From the NCBI GenBank assembly GCA_963591145.1, contig CAVARE010000042.1, forward strand, positions 1-64,000: a stretch of DNA of 64,000 nucleotides, written 5' to 3'. This DNA is from RGIG5612 sp963591145 (GTDB taxonomy: Bacteria; Bacillota; Clostridia; Lachnospirales; Lachnospiraceae). Shown here one piece after another: positions 1-8,577 of the stretch (within the stretch, counting starts at the first letter, position 1; each line of letters begins with the position of its first letter). The translations under genes were made by a program, and so were the position numbers. The notes beneath the pieces were generated by a model, which did no database searches, was not told the origin of the DNA, and saw nothing but the letters and a program-made list of their open reading frames with translations.

Positions 1-267
1 CTGGAGATCTCATCTATGGGCATCCGTGTTGACAGCGAGTCTCTCGATAGACAGCTTACCATTGCAGGCTGCGATGACAGAAGGAATATGCCATTCCATA
101 AGATGCTGCTTAATAATGAGCTTCCGCTTACCATTGGCGGCGGCATCGGACAGTCGAGACTGTGCATGCTTCTGATGGGCTGCGCCCATATCGGCGAGGT
201 TCAGTCCAGTGTATGGGATGATGAAACTGTTAAGGCATGCGAGAAGGCCGGAATCAGACTTTTATAA
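1..267 (+). CDS. asnA: Aspartate--ammonia ligase, C-terminal part (truncated by window edge)
   Basis: Only the last 88 residues are present; the reading frame is open from base 1 (LEISSMGIRV...). The enzyme makes asparagine from aspartate, ammonia and ATP in the cytoplasm. The family-typical C-terminal segment is visible: QLTIAGCDDR, the FHKMLL stretch, and the glycine-rich PLTIGGGIGQSR followed by HIGEVQ, all hallmarks of the AsnA fold, which is related to class II aminoacyl-tRNA synthetases. A hairpin terminator follows directly, so this is the last gene of its transcript. The family is certain; the start lies outside the window. Confidence 0.95.
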   Translation: MEISSMGIRVDSESLDRQLTIAGCDDRRNMPFHKMLLNNELPLTIGGGIGQSRLCMLLMGCAHIGEVQSSVWDDETVKACEKAGIRLL

Positions 268-289
268 TCAGAAAATCAAATATGATACA

Positions 290-342
290 AAATCCAGTTC
301 GGGGAGATGATTCTGTCAGAATATCCTGAACTGGATTTTTTA
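290..342 (+). terminator. Rho-independent terminator after asnA
   Basis: An 11-bp stem AAATCCAGTTC (290-300) pairs with GAACTGGATTT (328-338), and the T-run continues to 341. The loop is long (27 nt). Confidence 0.85.
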
Positions 343-477
343 ACTTTCGCGAGAGGCAATCTGTATCTGAAGGGAGATGTGCTGCGCACAAGATGGTGAA
401 CATCTGATACGTACAATCTGGTTATACACTTTACTCTACAACTGGTTATTTTATTATAATCAGAACTGCAGTATCCT

Positions 478-507
478 TCTGCACATCGATTATGGAAGGG
501 GTGCAGA
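478..507 (+). promoter_or_regulatory. Hairpin at the start of the ECF gene leader
   Basis: TCTGCAC (478-484) can pair with GTGCAGA (501-507), three bases before the ATG at 511. The likely Shine-Dalgarno GGAAGGGG (493-501) lies mostly in the loop and its end is in the stem. A weak promoter, TTACTC (431-436) and TATAAT (455-460) with an 18-nt gap, lies just upstream. Translational control is possible but not shown; I could not match a known riboswitch. Confidence 0.35.
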
Positions 508-510
508 GAT

Positions 511-1089
511 ATGGAAAATACCAATACACATGTACATTCAGATGCAGGTTCTGGTGCAGGCAGGACTAAGAAGTCAGCATCTATCCAATTTCTTACCATC
601 ACAGCATTATTTGTAGCACTGACATATGTTTTCACAGCATTTATTAATATCAGACTGCCGATTGCGGCCAATGGAGGCTTGGTTCATTTCGGTAATGTGC
701 CGCTATTTATAGCAGCAATTGTATTTGGCAGGAAGACTGGCGCCATCGCAGGCGGCATCGGCATGGGATTATTCGACCTGCTGTCAGGCTGGACCCTGTG
801 GGCCCCATTTACACTTGTGATAGTTGGTATCATGGGCTTCGTGGTGGGCTTCATAACAGAAAAACCCAGCCACCAGAAATTCAAATGGTATGTAATCGCA
901 ATCGCAATCGCCTGCGCCATTAAGGTCGCGGGATACTATATCGCAGAGGGGATTATCTATGGAAACTGGATCGCGCCAGTGTCATCAATTCCTGGCAATC
1001 TCGTGCAGATCGGTGTGGCAGCAGTAATAGTCCTCGCAGTTGTAGTACCGTTAAATAAAGCTGCCAGAAGGTTTGGCTTGAAAAATTAG
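511..1089 (+). CDS. ECF transporter substrate-binding (S) component, COG4720 / ECF-ribofla_trS-like
   Basis: A 192-residue membrane protein with a hydrophilic N-terminal tail of about 25 residues and about six hydrophobic segments. The pattern LVHFGNVPLFIAAIVFGR, then GAIAGGIG and DLLSG, is typical of S components of energy-coupling-factor vitamin transporters. These bind the vitamin and dock on a shared EcfAA'T module, which is not encoded here. Substrates in this family include riboflavin, pyridoxine and hydroxymethylpyrimidine relatives; the sequence alone does not choose between them and no vitamin riboswitch is recognisable upstream. It is a single-gene unit between two terminators. Confidence 0.8.
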   Translation: MENTNTHVHSDAGSGAGRTKKSASIQFLTITALFVALTYVFTAFINIRLPIAANGGLVHFGNVPLFIAAIVFGRKTGAIAGGIGMGLFDLLSGWTLWAPFTLVIVGIMGFVVGFITEKPSHQKFKWYVIAIAIACAIKVAGYYIAEGIIYGNWIAPVSSIPGNLVQIGVAAVIVLAVVVPLNKAARRFGLKN

Positions 1090-1223
1090 ATTTTTTCATC
1101 GCAAGAATCACTACGTGAGCAGAGCAGAATGTCTTAATTCTATTTAGCAAAACGAAACTATACAGAACCACATTTGCAAAAAGCAAATTTACAGAGTTTT
1201 GGATAATTAACTGTAAAATTTAG

Positions 1224-1275
1224 AAAATGCGTATGTTCATCCGCGAATATGTCGGAATGAGCATACGCATTTTTT
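1224..1275. terminator. Terminator between the ECF gene and fhs, probably bidirectional
   Basis: AAAATGCGTATG (1224-1235) pairs perfectly over 12 bp with CATACGCATTTT (1262-1273) and a T-run follows. The A-run on the left gives a short T-run for minus-strand transcripts coming from fhs, so it can end both converging units. The remaining bases 1090-1387 hold a fragment resembling the family C repeat (1147-1165) and nothing else I recognise. Confidence 0.85.
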
Positions 1276-1387
1276 GTCACCGATTTTTGTTTGGTAAAAC
1301 CTATGCCTTATAGAGGCACATGGCATGATTATGTAGTTTTATGTATATGAGGGTTATGCCCACCGCCATTTGCTGTATTTCCCAGAA

Positions 1388-3064
1388 TTAGAACAATCCT
1401 GTAATCCTGCCGTTCTCGTCTACGTCTATCTTCTCGGCTGCAGGAACCTTAGGAAGTCCTGGCATGGTCATGATGTCACCGGTAAGAACGACTACGAATC
1501 CTGCGCCTGCAGATACCTTGACATTCTTAACTGTGATAGTGAAGTCCTCAGGGGCGCCCAGCTTGGCTGCATCATCTGAGAAGCTGTACTGAGTCTTGGC
1601 GATACATACAGGACATTTGCCGAATCCCAGCTCCTCTAATTTCTGCATCTGTTTCTTGGCAGCCGGCAGGTAATTAACGCCGATGCCATGGTAAATCTTG
1701 CGAACAACAGCATCTACCTTATCTTCCAGAGACATCTCGTCAGTATAACTGAAGGTGAAGTCTCCCTTTTCTTCATCGCAGAGGCGTACAACTTCCCGTG
1801 CCAGAGCCTCGCCGCCCTTGCCGCCATCTGCCCATACGGTAGACAGAACAGTATTTACCCCCAGTTCCTTGCACTTGGCGATGATGAAATCAATCTCCGC
1901 GTCAGTATCGGTTGGGAAGCGGTTAACAGCAACCACGCAAGGCAGCTTATATACGTTCTTGATATTAGATACGTGGCGCAGGAGATTCGGGATGCCTCGC
2001 TCCAGCGCTGCCAGATCCTCTGTTGCCAGCTCCTTCTTATCCAGACCACCGTGCATCTTAAGCGCACGAACCGTTGCAACCACAACTACTGCATCAGGTG
2101 TGAGTCCTGCCATACGGCACTTGATATCGAGGAACTTCTCAGCTCCCAGGTCTGCACCGAATCCAGCCTCAGTTACAGTATAATCGCCCATTTTAAGTGC
2201 CATCCTGGTGGCGATAACTGAGTTGCAGCCGTGAGCTATATTGGCAAATGGTCCGCCATGAACAAATGCCGGCGTACCCTCCAGGGTCTGTACCAGGTTC
2301 GGCTTCAAGGCGTCCTTAAGAAGGGCAGTCATGGCTCCCTGAGCCTTAAGGTCGCCGCAGGTTACAGGCTTGTCATCATAAGTATATCCGACGATAATAC
2401 GAGACAAACGCTCCTTCAGATCCATGAGTGAATTTGACAGGCATAATATAGCCATAATCTCGCTGGCTACGGTGATATCGAATCCATCCTCTCTAGGAGT
2501 TCCATTCACCTTGCCGCCGAGGCCGTCAACTATAAATCTTAACTGTCTGTCATTCATATCAACGCAGCGCTTCCAGGTGATCTTTCTTACATCGATGTTA
2601 AGGGCATTACCCTGCTGAATATGATTGTCCAGCATTGCTGCCAGCAGATTATTGGCAGCGCCGATGGCATGGAAGTCTCCAGTGAAATGCAGATTAATGT
2701 CCTCCATAGGAACAACCTGGGCATATCCGCCGCCGGCAGCACCGCCCTTGATGCCAAATACCGGGCCCAGTGAAGGCTCTCTTAATGCAACTGTTACATC
2801 CTTGCCGATGCGTCTGAGTCCGTCAGCCAGTCCTATAGTAGTAGTGGTCTTACCCTCACCGGCAGGGGTAGGAGTGATAGCAGTAACAAGAATCAGCTTG
2901 CCATCAGGGCGGGTAGTCTCCTTCAATAATGACAGGTCGATCTTAGCCTTGTAATTGCCGTATTGTTCAATATATTTTTCATCTACATGTGCTCGCTCAG
3001 CAATAGTCTTAATATGCTCCGGCTTGTACGCCTGCGCGATCTCAATATCAGATAAGTATGCCAT
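1388..3064 (-). CDS. fhs: Formate--tetrahydrofolate ligase
   Basis: A 558-residue enzyme, the usual length for the family. It joins formate to tetrahydrofolate using ATP, producing the 10-formyl-THF needed by PurN and PurH in the same operon; in anaerobes it is also the entry of one-carbon metabolism. The P-loop TPAGEGKTTTT lies near residue 62 and the family block REPSLGPVFGIKGGAAGGG follows. The start is placed at the ATG preceding AYLSDIEIAQ because a GGAGAGAG Shine-Dalgarno lies about 10 bases upstream; the 21 extra codons upstream have no site and overlap repeat A sequence. It is the last gene of the minus-strand purine operon. Confidence 0.97.
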   Translation of the reverse strand: MAYLSDIEIAQAYKPEHIKTIAERAHVDEKYIEQYGNYKAKIDLSLLKETTRPDGKLILVTAITPTPAGEGKTTTTIGLADGLRRIGKDVTVALREPSLGPVFGIKGGAAGGGYAQVVPMEDINLHFTGDFHAIGAANNLLAAMLDNHIQQGNALNIDVRKITWKRCVDMNDRQLRFIVDGLGGKVNGTPREDGFDITVASEIMAILCLSNSLMDLKERLSRIIVGYTYDDKPVTCGDLKAQGAMTALLKDALKPNLVQTLEGTPAFVHGGPFANIAHGCNSVIATRMALKMGDYTVTEAGFGADLGAEKFLDIKCRMAGLTPDAVVVVATVRALKMHGGLDKKELATEDLAALERGIPNLLRHVSNIKNVYKLPCVVAVNRFPTDTDAEIDFIIAKCKELGVNTVLSTVWADGGKGGEALAREVVRLCDEEKGDFTFSYTDEMSLEDKVDAVVRKIYHGIGVNYLPAAKKQMQKLEELGFGKCPVCIAKTQYSFSDDAAKLGAPEDFTITVKNVKVSAGAGFVVVLTGDIMTMPGLPKVPAAEKIDVDENGRITGLF

Positions 3065-3102
3065 TTCCGTTCTCTCTCCATTTAATTTATATTGTTGAAT
3101 AA

Positions 3103-3127
3103 CAGGGTGCTTGCGCCGTCCCGGCAC
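3103..3127 (-). repeat. Fragment of family A repeat (left arm)
   Basis: On the minus strand this reads GTGCCGGGACGGCGC and continues to CCCTG, the left arm of the family A hairpin with one extra base, without its apex or right arm. It lies about 20 bases from the full copy at 3148 and just upstream of the fhs ribosome binding site. Confidence 0.7.
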
Positions 3128-3147
3128 AAGAAAACTGTTAATACCCC

Positions 3148-3231
3148 GTGCCGTGAACCTCGGCGTGCAGCCCCTGCTCGAAAACGCCTTCGCTGATTGT
3201 TTTCTCGCAGGGTGCTGCGCCGTCCCGGCAC
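3148..3231 (-). repeat. Family A hairpin element, full 84-nt copy A1
   Basis: Read on the minus strand it folds into one imperfect hairpin. The outer stem is GTGCCG/CGGCAC; an internal loop of GGAC against GAGGTTCA follows. Then come GGCG/CGCC, CAGC/GCTG with a 2-nt bulge, and CCCTGC/GCAGGG. Next is a tandem G-A step (GA opposite GA), a 6-bp stem GAAAAC/GTTTTC and the 13-nt loop AATCAGCGAAGGC. It begins three bases after the purL stop and lies in sense orientation within the operon mRNA before fhs. There is no T-run, so it is not a simple terminator. Confidence 0.85.
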
Positions 3232-3234
3232 GTG

Positions 3235-6200
3235 TTATTTAAAGTACTTCACAGCAGCCTCGAACATCCTGATGTCATATTCGCCAGGTACGTTCTTGTA
3301 GAGGCCTGCGCCGATACGTTCGCTGTGTCCCATCTTGCCGAATACTCGTCCGTCCGGGGATGTGATGCCCTCGATGGCATGCATTGATCCGTTAGGATTG
3401 AAGTGAATATCCGCAGATGCATTGCCGTCCAGGTCAACATACTGAGTTGCGATCTGACCATTTGCTGCTAACTGGCTTATTAATTCCTCGCTGGCCAGGA
3501 AGCGTCCCTCGCCGTGAGAGATAGGAACATTGTAAATGTCTCCCACGTTAGTGAGGCTGAGCCATGGAGACTTGTTAGATGCAACGCGTGTGCGGACGAT
3601 ACGGGACTGGTGACGTCCGATGGTATTAAATGTCAGGGTAGGGCATGAAGCGTCAGTGTCGATGATCTTGCCATAAGGCACGAGACCTAACTTGATCAAT
3701 GCCTGGAAACCGTTGCAGATACCGCACATCAGGCCGTCTCTTCTTTCGAGCAGGTCTGTAACTCCTTCCTTGATCTCGGCATTACGGAAGAAGGCTGTGA
3801 TGAATTTGCCGCTTCCGTCAGGCTCATCGCCGCCTGAGAATCCGCCTGGGATAAATATCATCTGGGCATCTTTAAGCTCTGCAGCGAACCTCTCGATGCT
3901 TCTGCTGATTCCGTCAGCCGTAAGATTATTGATTACGATAACTTCAGGTTCTGCGCCGGCATCAGCCACAGCCTTAGCACTGTCCATCTCGCAGTTTGTG
4001 CCAGGAAATGCAGGAATCAGTACCTTAGGCTTAGCCACCTTAATAGCAGGCGCTACGCGGGCAGCTGTTTCATATGAATAATTGCCGGTCTCTGTATCAG
4101 CGTCCGCGATGTTGCATGGGAATACGCTCTCTAATTTGCCTTCATAGATATTAAGAAGTTCCTTAAGATCCAGAGCTTCGTCGCCATATGTGATAGCAGC
4201 ATTATCGGTAACAGTACCGATAGTATGCTCAGGGTCGATGTCCTCAGTAACCTCCAGCAGGAATGATGCATAGCTGTATCCGAAGATGTCCTGAACAGAG
4301 AGCTTGTCATTGTAGGCAAATCCGAGGCCATTGCCAAATGCCATCTTCATAATAGCCTCTGCTATGCCGCCCATGCCAGGTGTATAGCAGGCCACTGCCT
4401 TGCCAGATCTCATGAGAGATGTAACCTGGTTAAATACTGCTATGAGTGATTCTGGATTAGGCAGGTGGTTCTCGTTCTCTTCAGGTGTGAGCAGGATGAC
4501 CTTGTGGCCGGCTGCCTTAAATTCAGGCGATACTATGTCTGATACCTTCTGAGTAGTAACTGCAAATGAAACCAGCGTCGGAGGAACATGGATCGACTCG
4601 AAGGATCCGCTCATAGAGTCCTTGCCGCCGATGGAGGCGATACCCAGTCCCATTTGCGCTTCAAATGCACCCAGCAGAGCGGAAAATGGTTTGCCCCAGC
4701 TCTTAGCATTATGTCCTAATTTCTCAAAATATTCCTGGAATGTAAGATATACATCCTTAAATTCTGCGCCGGATGCGATAAGCTTGCAGACTGACTCGAC
4801 AACTGCCAGATATGCACCATGGAACGGGCTCTTCTCGGAGATAAACGGATTGTAGCCAAATGCCATGAGAGAGCAGTCATCTGTATGCTTCTTCTCAACA
4901 GAGAGCTTCTGAACCATAGCCTGAACTGGAGTTAACTGGTTCTTGCCGCCAAATGGCATCAATACGGTTCCTGCGCCGATAGTAGAGTCGAATCTCTCGG
5001 ACAGACCTCTCTTAGAGCAGGTATTAAGGTCGCCTGCCACAGCTTTATAGTTGTCTGCAAATGTACCTGAGACAATCTTATCAGCCGGAACGCAAGGGGC
5101 AGCTTCAACAGATATATGCTTTTCAGCGCCATTTGAATCTAAAAATTCACGGCTTATATTTACGATTTCCTTACCATTCCAGTGCATTACAAGGCGAGGC
5201 TCTTCCTTAACGACAGCAACTGGCGTTGCCTTAAGATTTTCTGCATCAGCCAGCTTTAAGAAGGCTTCCACATTATGAGGCTCTACTACAACTGCCATAC
5301 GCTCCTGGCTCTCTGAGATAGCCAGCTCTGTGCCATCCAGACCATCATATTTCTTAGGAACAGCATTAAGATCAATCTCCAGACCTTCTGCCAATTCTCC
5401 GATAGCAACTGATACGCCGCCTGCACCGAAGTCATTGCAGCGCTTGATCATCTGGCTGGCTTCCCTGTTTCTGAAAAGTCTCTGGAGCTTTCTCTCTTCA
5501 GGGGCATTACCCTTCTGAACCTCGGCGCCGCAGGTTTCCAGGGATTCCACGGTATGAGACTTAGATGAGCCGGTAGCACCGCCGCAGCCATCACGGCCTG
5601 TAGCGCCGCCCAGCAGGATTACAACATCTCCAGGTGCAGGAACCTCACGGCGAACATTCTTAGCAGGAGTTGCTGCGATAACAGCACCGATCTCCATACG
5701 CTTAGCTGCATAGCCTGGATGATAGATCTCATCAACGATGCCTGTAGCCAGACCGATCTGGTTGCCATATGAAGAATATCCTGCAGCAGCCGTTGTTACG
5801 ATCTTTCTCTGAGGGAGCTTGCCCTTGATAGTCTCGTCGATAGGCTTCAATGGATCGGCTGCGCCAGTTACACGCATAGCGCCATATACATAAGAACGTC
5901 CTGACAGTGGGTCACGGATCGCGCCGCCGATACAAGTAGCAGCACCACCGAATGGTTCGATCTCTGTAGGATGGTTGTGAGTCTCATTCTTGAATAATAA
6001 CAGCCATGGCTCCTTCACGCCGTCTACAGTCACATCTACCTTAACCGTGCAGGCGTTGATCTCCTCGCTTTCGTCCAGCTTAGTGAGCTGTCCTGATTTC
6101 TTGAGGGCCTTGACTGCGATAGTTCCGAGATCCATGAGGCAGATCGGCTTCGTTCTGCCCAAATCCCTACGTACTGCCAGATAGTCTTCATAGGCCTTCT

Positions 6201-6927
6201 GTACCTGAGGTTCTGCAAATGTAACATCGTCAATTATGGTATTGAAGGTCGTATGACGGCAGTGATCAGACCAATATGTGTCGATCATGCGGATCTCTGT
6301 AATAGTCGGATCTCGGTGTTCGGACTGGAAATATTTCTGGCAGAAAGCGATGTCGCCCTCGTCCATAGCCAGGCCGTAATTCTTGATAAATGAAGCCAGA
6401 CCAGCCTCATCAAGAGAAGTGAAGCCATCTAATGTCTTAACCTCAGTAGGAATGTCATATTTAATATTTAATGTCTCAGGAAGATCGAAGCTGGCCTCTC
6501 TGGCCTCAACCGGGTTGATAACATATTTCTTGATCTTATCAACATCTGTCTCTGAGAGCTGACCGCTTAATACATATACCTTAGCAGTACGGATGAGAGG
6601 ACGCTCAGATTTGGAGATAATCTGAATACACTGTGCAGCAGAGTCTGCACGCTGGTCGAACTGTCCAGGCAGATATTCAACTGCAAAGCATATATCACCA
6701 GGATTAGTGCTTAAACTATCTGATGTGATGTCTAACTGAGGCTCTGAGAAAACCGTGCTTATAGCATAGTCGAAGAGCTCTTCAGTGATATTTTCGGCAT
6801 CATAACGGTTAATGATGCGCACGCCCTCGAGCTGAGGTACGCCCAGCAGAGTCTGAGCCTCTGCGAGAAGAGAATTGGCTTCATGGGCCAATTCAGGCTT
6901 TTTTTCTACAAATATTCTGTATACCAT
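3235..6927 (-). CDS. purL: Phosphoribosylformylglycinamidine synthase, single-chain form
   Basis: A 1230-residue protein that converts FGAR, glutamine and ATP to FGAM in purine synthesis. It is the fused form: FGAM synthase lobes in the first 900 or so residues, with FKNETHNHPTEIEPFGGAAT typical of the PurL/PurM ATP-binding fold. The class I glutamine amidotransferase is at the C-terminus, with the nucleophile region MCGICNGFQ and the His-Glu part in PISHGEGRF. Length matches the clostridial single-chain type, shorter than the roughly 1300-residue enterobacterial one. Start ATG has GGAGG seven bases upstream. Unlike Bacillus, no separate purQ or purS is needed or present. Confidence 0.97.
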   Translation of the reverse strand: MVYRIFVEKKPELAHEANSLLAEAQTLLGVPQLEGVRIINRYDAENITEELFDYAISTVFSEPQLDITSDSLSTNPGDICFAVEYLPGQFDQRADSAAQCIQIISKSERPLIRTAKVYVLSGQLSETDVDKIKKYVINPVEAREASFDLPETLNIKYDIPTEVKTLDGFTSLDEAGLASFIKNYGLAMDEGDIAFCQKYFQSEHRDPTITEIRMIDTYWSDHCRHTTFNTIIDDVTFAEPQVQKAYEDYLAVRRDLGRTKPICLMDLGTIAVKALKKSGQLTKLDESEEINACTVKVDVTVDGVKEPWLLLFKNETHNHPTEIEPFGGAATCIGGAIRDPLSGRSYVYGAMRVTGAADPLKPIDETIKGKLPQRKIVTTAAAGYSSYGNQIGLATGIVDEIYHPGYAAKRMEIGAVIAATPAKNVRREVPAPGDVVILLGGATGRDGCGGATGSSKSHTVESLETCGAEVQKGNAPEERKLQRLFRNREASQMIKRCNDFGAGGVSVAIGELAEGLEIDLNAVPKKYDGLDGTELAISESQERMAVVVEPHNVEAFLKLADAENLKATPVAVVKEEPRLVMHWNGKEIVNISREFLDSNGAEKHISVEAAPCVPADKIVSGTFADNYKAVAGDLNTCSKRGLSERFDSTIGAGTVLMPFGGKNQLTPVQAMVQKLSVEKKHTDDCSLMAFGYNPFISEKSPFHGAYLAVVESVCKLIASGAEFKDVYLTFQEYFEKLGHNAKSWGKPFSALLGAFEAQMGLGIASIGGKDSMSGSFESIHVPPTLVSFAVTTQKVSDIVSPEFKAAGHKVILLTPEENENHLPNPESLIAVFNQVTSLMRSGKAVACYTPGMGGIAEAIMKMAFGNGLGFAYNDKLSVQDIFGYSYASFLLEVTEDIDPEHTIGTVTDNAAITYGDEALDLKELLNIYEGKLESVFPCNIADADTETGNYSYETAARVAPAIKVAKPKVLIPAFPGTNCEMDSAKAVADAGAEPEVIVINNLTADGISRSIERFAAELKDAQMIFIPGGFSGGDEPDGSGKFITAFFRNAEIKEGVTDLLERRDGLMCGICNGFQALIKLGLVPYGKIIDTDASCPTLTFNTIGRHQSRIVRTRVASNKSPWLSLTNVGDIYNVPISHGEGRFLASEELISQLAANGQIATQYVDLDGNASADIHFNPNGSMHAIEGITSPDGRVFGKMGHSERIGAGLYKNVPGEYDIRMFEAAVKYFK

Positions 6928-6978
6928 TTATTTATGCCTCCTTAAGGCTCAATAATGAAGTGCTGCCAAACTGCATCC

Positions 6979-7229
6979 GTGCCGGGATGGCGCAGCACCC
7001 TGCTAATGCTAATGATAAAAGTCGATTGCTACGCACTACGTGCTTTCGCAATCTCGACGGACTTCGCAATCCGGACTATCGTCCTACTTGCTCATGCCGT
7101 CCAGCCCGTCCAATGGCTGCACAGTTGCACGAGTGAACTCGGACAACTGCACAGCCGCTGTCCGGGACTTTTATAGCACATCAGCGAAGGCGTTTTCGAG
7201 CAGGGGCTGCACGCCGAGGTTCACGGCAC
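6979..7229 (+). repeat. Family A hairpin element A2, interrupted by a family B element
   Basis: The left arm (6979-7003, GTGCCGGGATGGCGCAGC to CCCTGC) and the right part (7180-7229, ATCAGCGAAGG to GGTTCACGGCAC) of a family A element are separated by 176 bases. The separating piece contains the complete family B1 element (7017-7172, minus strand). The bases expected between arm and loop (GAGAAAACA) are missing, so insertion came with loss or replacement of the apical 5' strand. Orientation is opposite to the surrounding pur genes. Confidence 0.8.
7017..7172 (-). ncRNA. Family B structured element B1, candidate cis-acting RNA before purL
   Basis: Read on the minus strand, helix I (AGTCCCG with CGGGCT, one bulged T) encloses a long hairpin, helix II: GGCTGTGCAGTTG against CAACTGTGCAGCC, capped by CGAG-TTCA-CTCG. 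Helix III is GACGG/CCGTC. Inside it a conserved CATGAGCAAGTAG leads to helix IV, GGAC-GATA-GTCC, and CGGATTGCGAA follows. The 3' end is a terminator-like hairpin GTCGA..TTGC/GCAATCGAC, containing GCAC-GTA-GTGC and ending in TTTT. The 3' strand of helix III and the 5' strand of the last hairpin share GTC, so they compete. It is sense-oriented upstream of purL and shares its unpaired segments with the copy at 27899. Function is inferred, not known. Confidence 0.6.
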
Positions 7230-7246
7230 GGATGGTTGGTATAAGT

Positions 7247-8512
7247 TTACCGATTTGCTTTCAGTGCGCGTGCACCGATATCATGTCTATAATAAGCATT
7301 ATCGAATGAAATGGTCTTAACCTTCTCATATGCGGCATCGATGGCTTCGGCGAGGGTATCCTTAACTGCAGTAACACCCAGCACGCGGCCTCCGTTTGTG
7401 AGAAGTCGGCCATCTTCCAGTTTAGCTCCTGCCACATATACGCTGTCAGTTATTTTCTCAGGGATATGCATCTCGAATCCCTTCTCATAAGACAGCGGAT
7501 ATCCGTTAGATGCCATGATAACGCAGCAGGCATTCTTGTCGCTGAACTTAACCTCTGTTTCTGCCAGTGTTCCGTTCGTGGTTGCCTGCATAATAGTAAG
7601 AAGATCACTTTCAAGGAGCGGCAGAACTACCTGAGTCTCAGGATCGCCGAAGCGGCAGTTATATTCGATGACCTTAGGTCCCTGCTCTGTGATCATAAGT
7701 CCGAAGTAGAGACAGCCGGTAAATGTACGTCCTTCTGCATTCATGGCATCGATAGTCGGAAGGAAGATCTCCTTCATGCAGCGGTCTGCGACTTCCTTAG
7801 TATAATATGGATTCGGGGCGATGGTTCCCATGCCTCCGGTATTAAGACCTGTATCGTTGTCGCCTGCACGCTTGTGATCCATAGATGAGATCATAGGAAC
7901 AACAGTCTTACCATCGGTAAATGACAGAACAGATACTTCAGGGCCTGTGAGGAACTCTTCAATGACGATATTATCGCCTGATTTGCCGAACTTCTTGTCC
8001 TGCATCATTTCCTTAACAGCTTTTTTAGCATCCTCCCGGGTCTCGGCGATGATAACGCCCTTACCGAGGGCCAGACCATCGGCCTTAATAACTGTAGGAA
8101 TAGGAGCAGTCTCGAGATATTTAAGTGCTGCATCCATGTCATTAAATGTCTCATATTCCGCCGTTGGGATGCCGTATTTCTTCATGAGATTTTTGGAGAA
8201 GACCTTGCTTCCCTCTATGATAGCAGCATTGGCTCTAGGACCGAAGCATGGAATTCCGACCTCGTTCAATGCATCAACGCATCCGAGAACCAGAGGATCG
8301 TCAGGTGCAACTACCGCATAGTCGATTGCATTCTCCTTGGCAAATGCCGTGATCTTGTCTATCTCTGTGGCTTTGATATCCACACAGGTGGCATCCTTAG
8401 CGATGCCGCCATTTCCAGGCAGGGCATAAATCGTCTCAATGCCTGGATTTTCTTTTAATTTCTTAATGATGGCGTGTTCGCGGCCGCCTCCGCCTACAAC
8501 CATTATATTCAT
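7247..8512 (-). CDS. purD: Phosphoribosylamine--glycine ligase (GAR synthetase)
   Basis: A 421-residue ATP-grasp enzyme joining phosphoribosylamine and glycine, the second step of purine synthesis. The N-terminal MNIMVVGGGGREHAI is the family signature; the ATP-grasp region contains KADGLALGKGV and the C-terminal half has NCRFGDPETQ. Start is the ATG of NIMVVG, eight bases after GGAGAG; two in-frame ATGs upstream fit the ribosome binding site less well. It is the only PurD in the window, is not fused to other pur domains, and lies between purH and purL in the operon. Confidence 0.97.
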   Translation of the reverse strand: MNIMVVGGGGREHAIIKKLKENPGIETIYALPGNGGIAKDATCVDIKATEIDKITAFAKENAIDYAVVAPDDPLVLGCVDALNEVGIPCFGPRANAAIIEGSKVFSKNLMKKYGIPTAEYETFNDMDAALKYLETAPIPTVIKADGLALGKGVIIAETREDAKKAVKEMMQDKKFGKSGDNIVIEEFLTGPEVSVLSFTDGKTVVPMISSMDHKRAGDNDTGLNTGGMGTIAPNPYYTKEVADRCMKEIFLPTIDAMNAEGRTFTGCLYFGLMITEQGPKVIEYNCRFGDPETQVVLPLLESDLLTIMQATTNGTLAETEVKFSDKNACCVIMASNGYPLSYEKGFEMHIPEKITDSVYVAGAKLEDGRLLTNGGRVLGVTAVKDTLAEAIDAAYEKVKTISFDNAYYRHDIGARALKANR

Positions 8513-8577
8513 ATGCATCTCTCTCCGTTTCATGATCTTAGTATCGAGTGATCATTTGCAAATGTTTATTCGAAGCC

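Noticed and set aside
1688..2221. Long plus-strand open frames opposite fhs
   Set aside because: They lie entirely inside the confident fhs gene on the other strand, have no start signals and no recognisable domain.
3148..3231. Family A element as an ordinary rho-independent terminator
   Set aside because: No T-run on either side in any copy, internal loops are conserved, and the elements lie inside an operon.
7017..7172. Hammerhead-type ribozyme in element B (CATGAGC, helix, GCGAA)
   Set aside because: The core needs CUGAUGA and GAAA with a cleavable NUH in a three-way junction; the match is too poor.
7040..7309. Short open frame across the nested A/B repeat
   Set aside because: It crosses structured repeat sequence and the purD end; there is no ribosome site and composition is non-coding.
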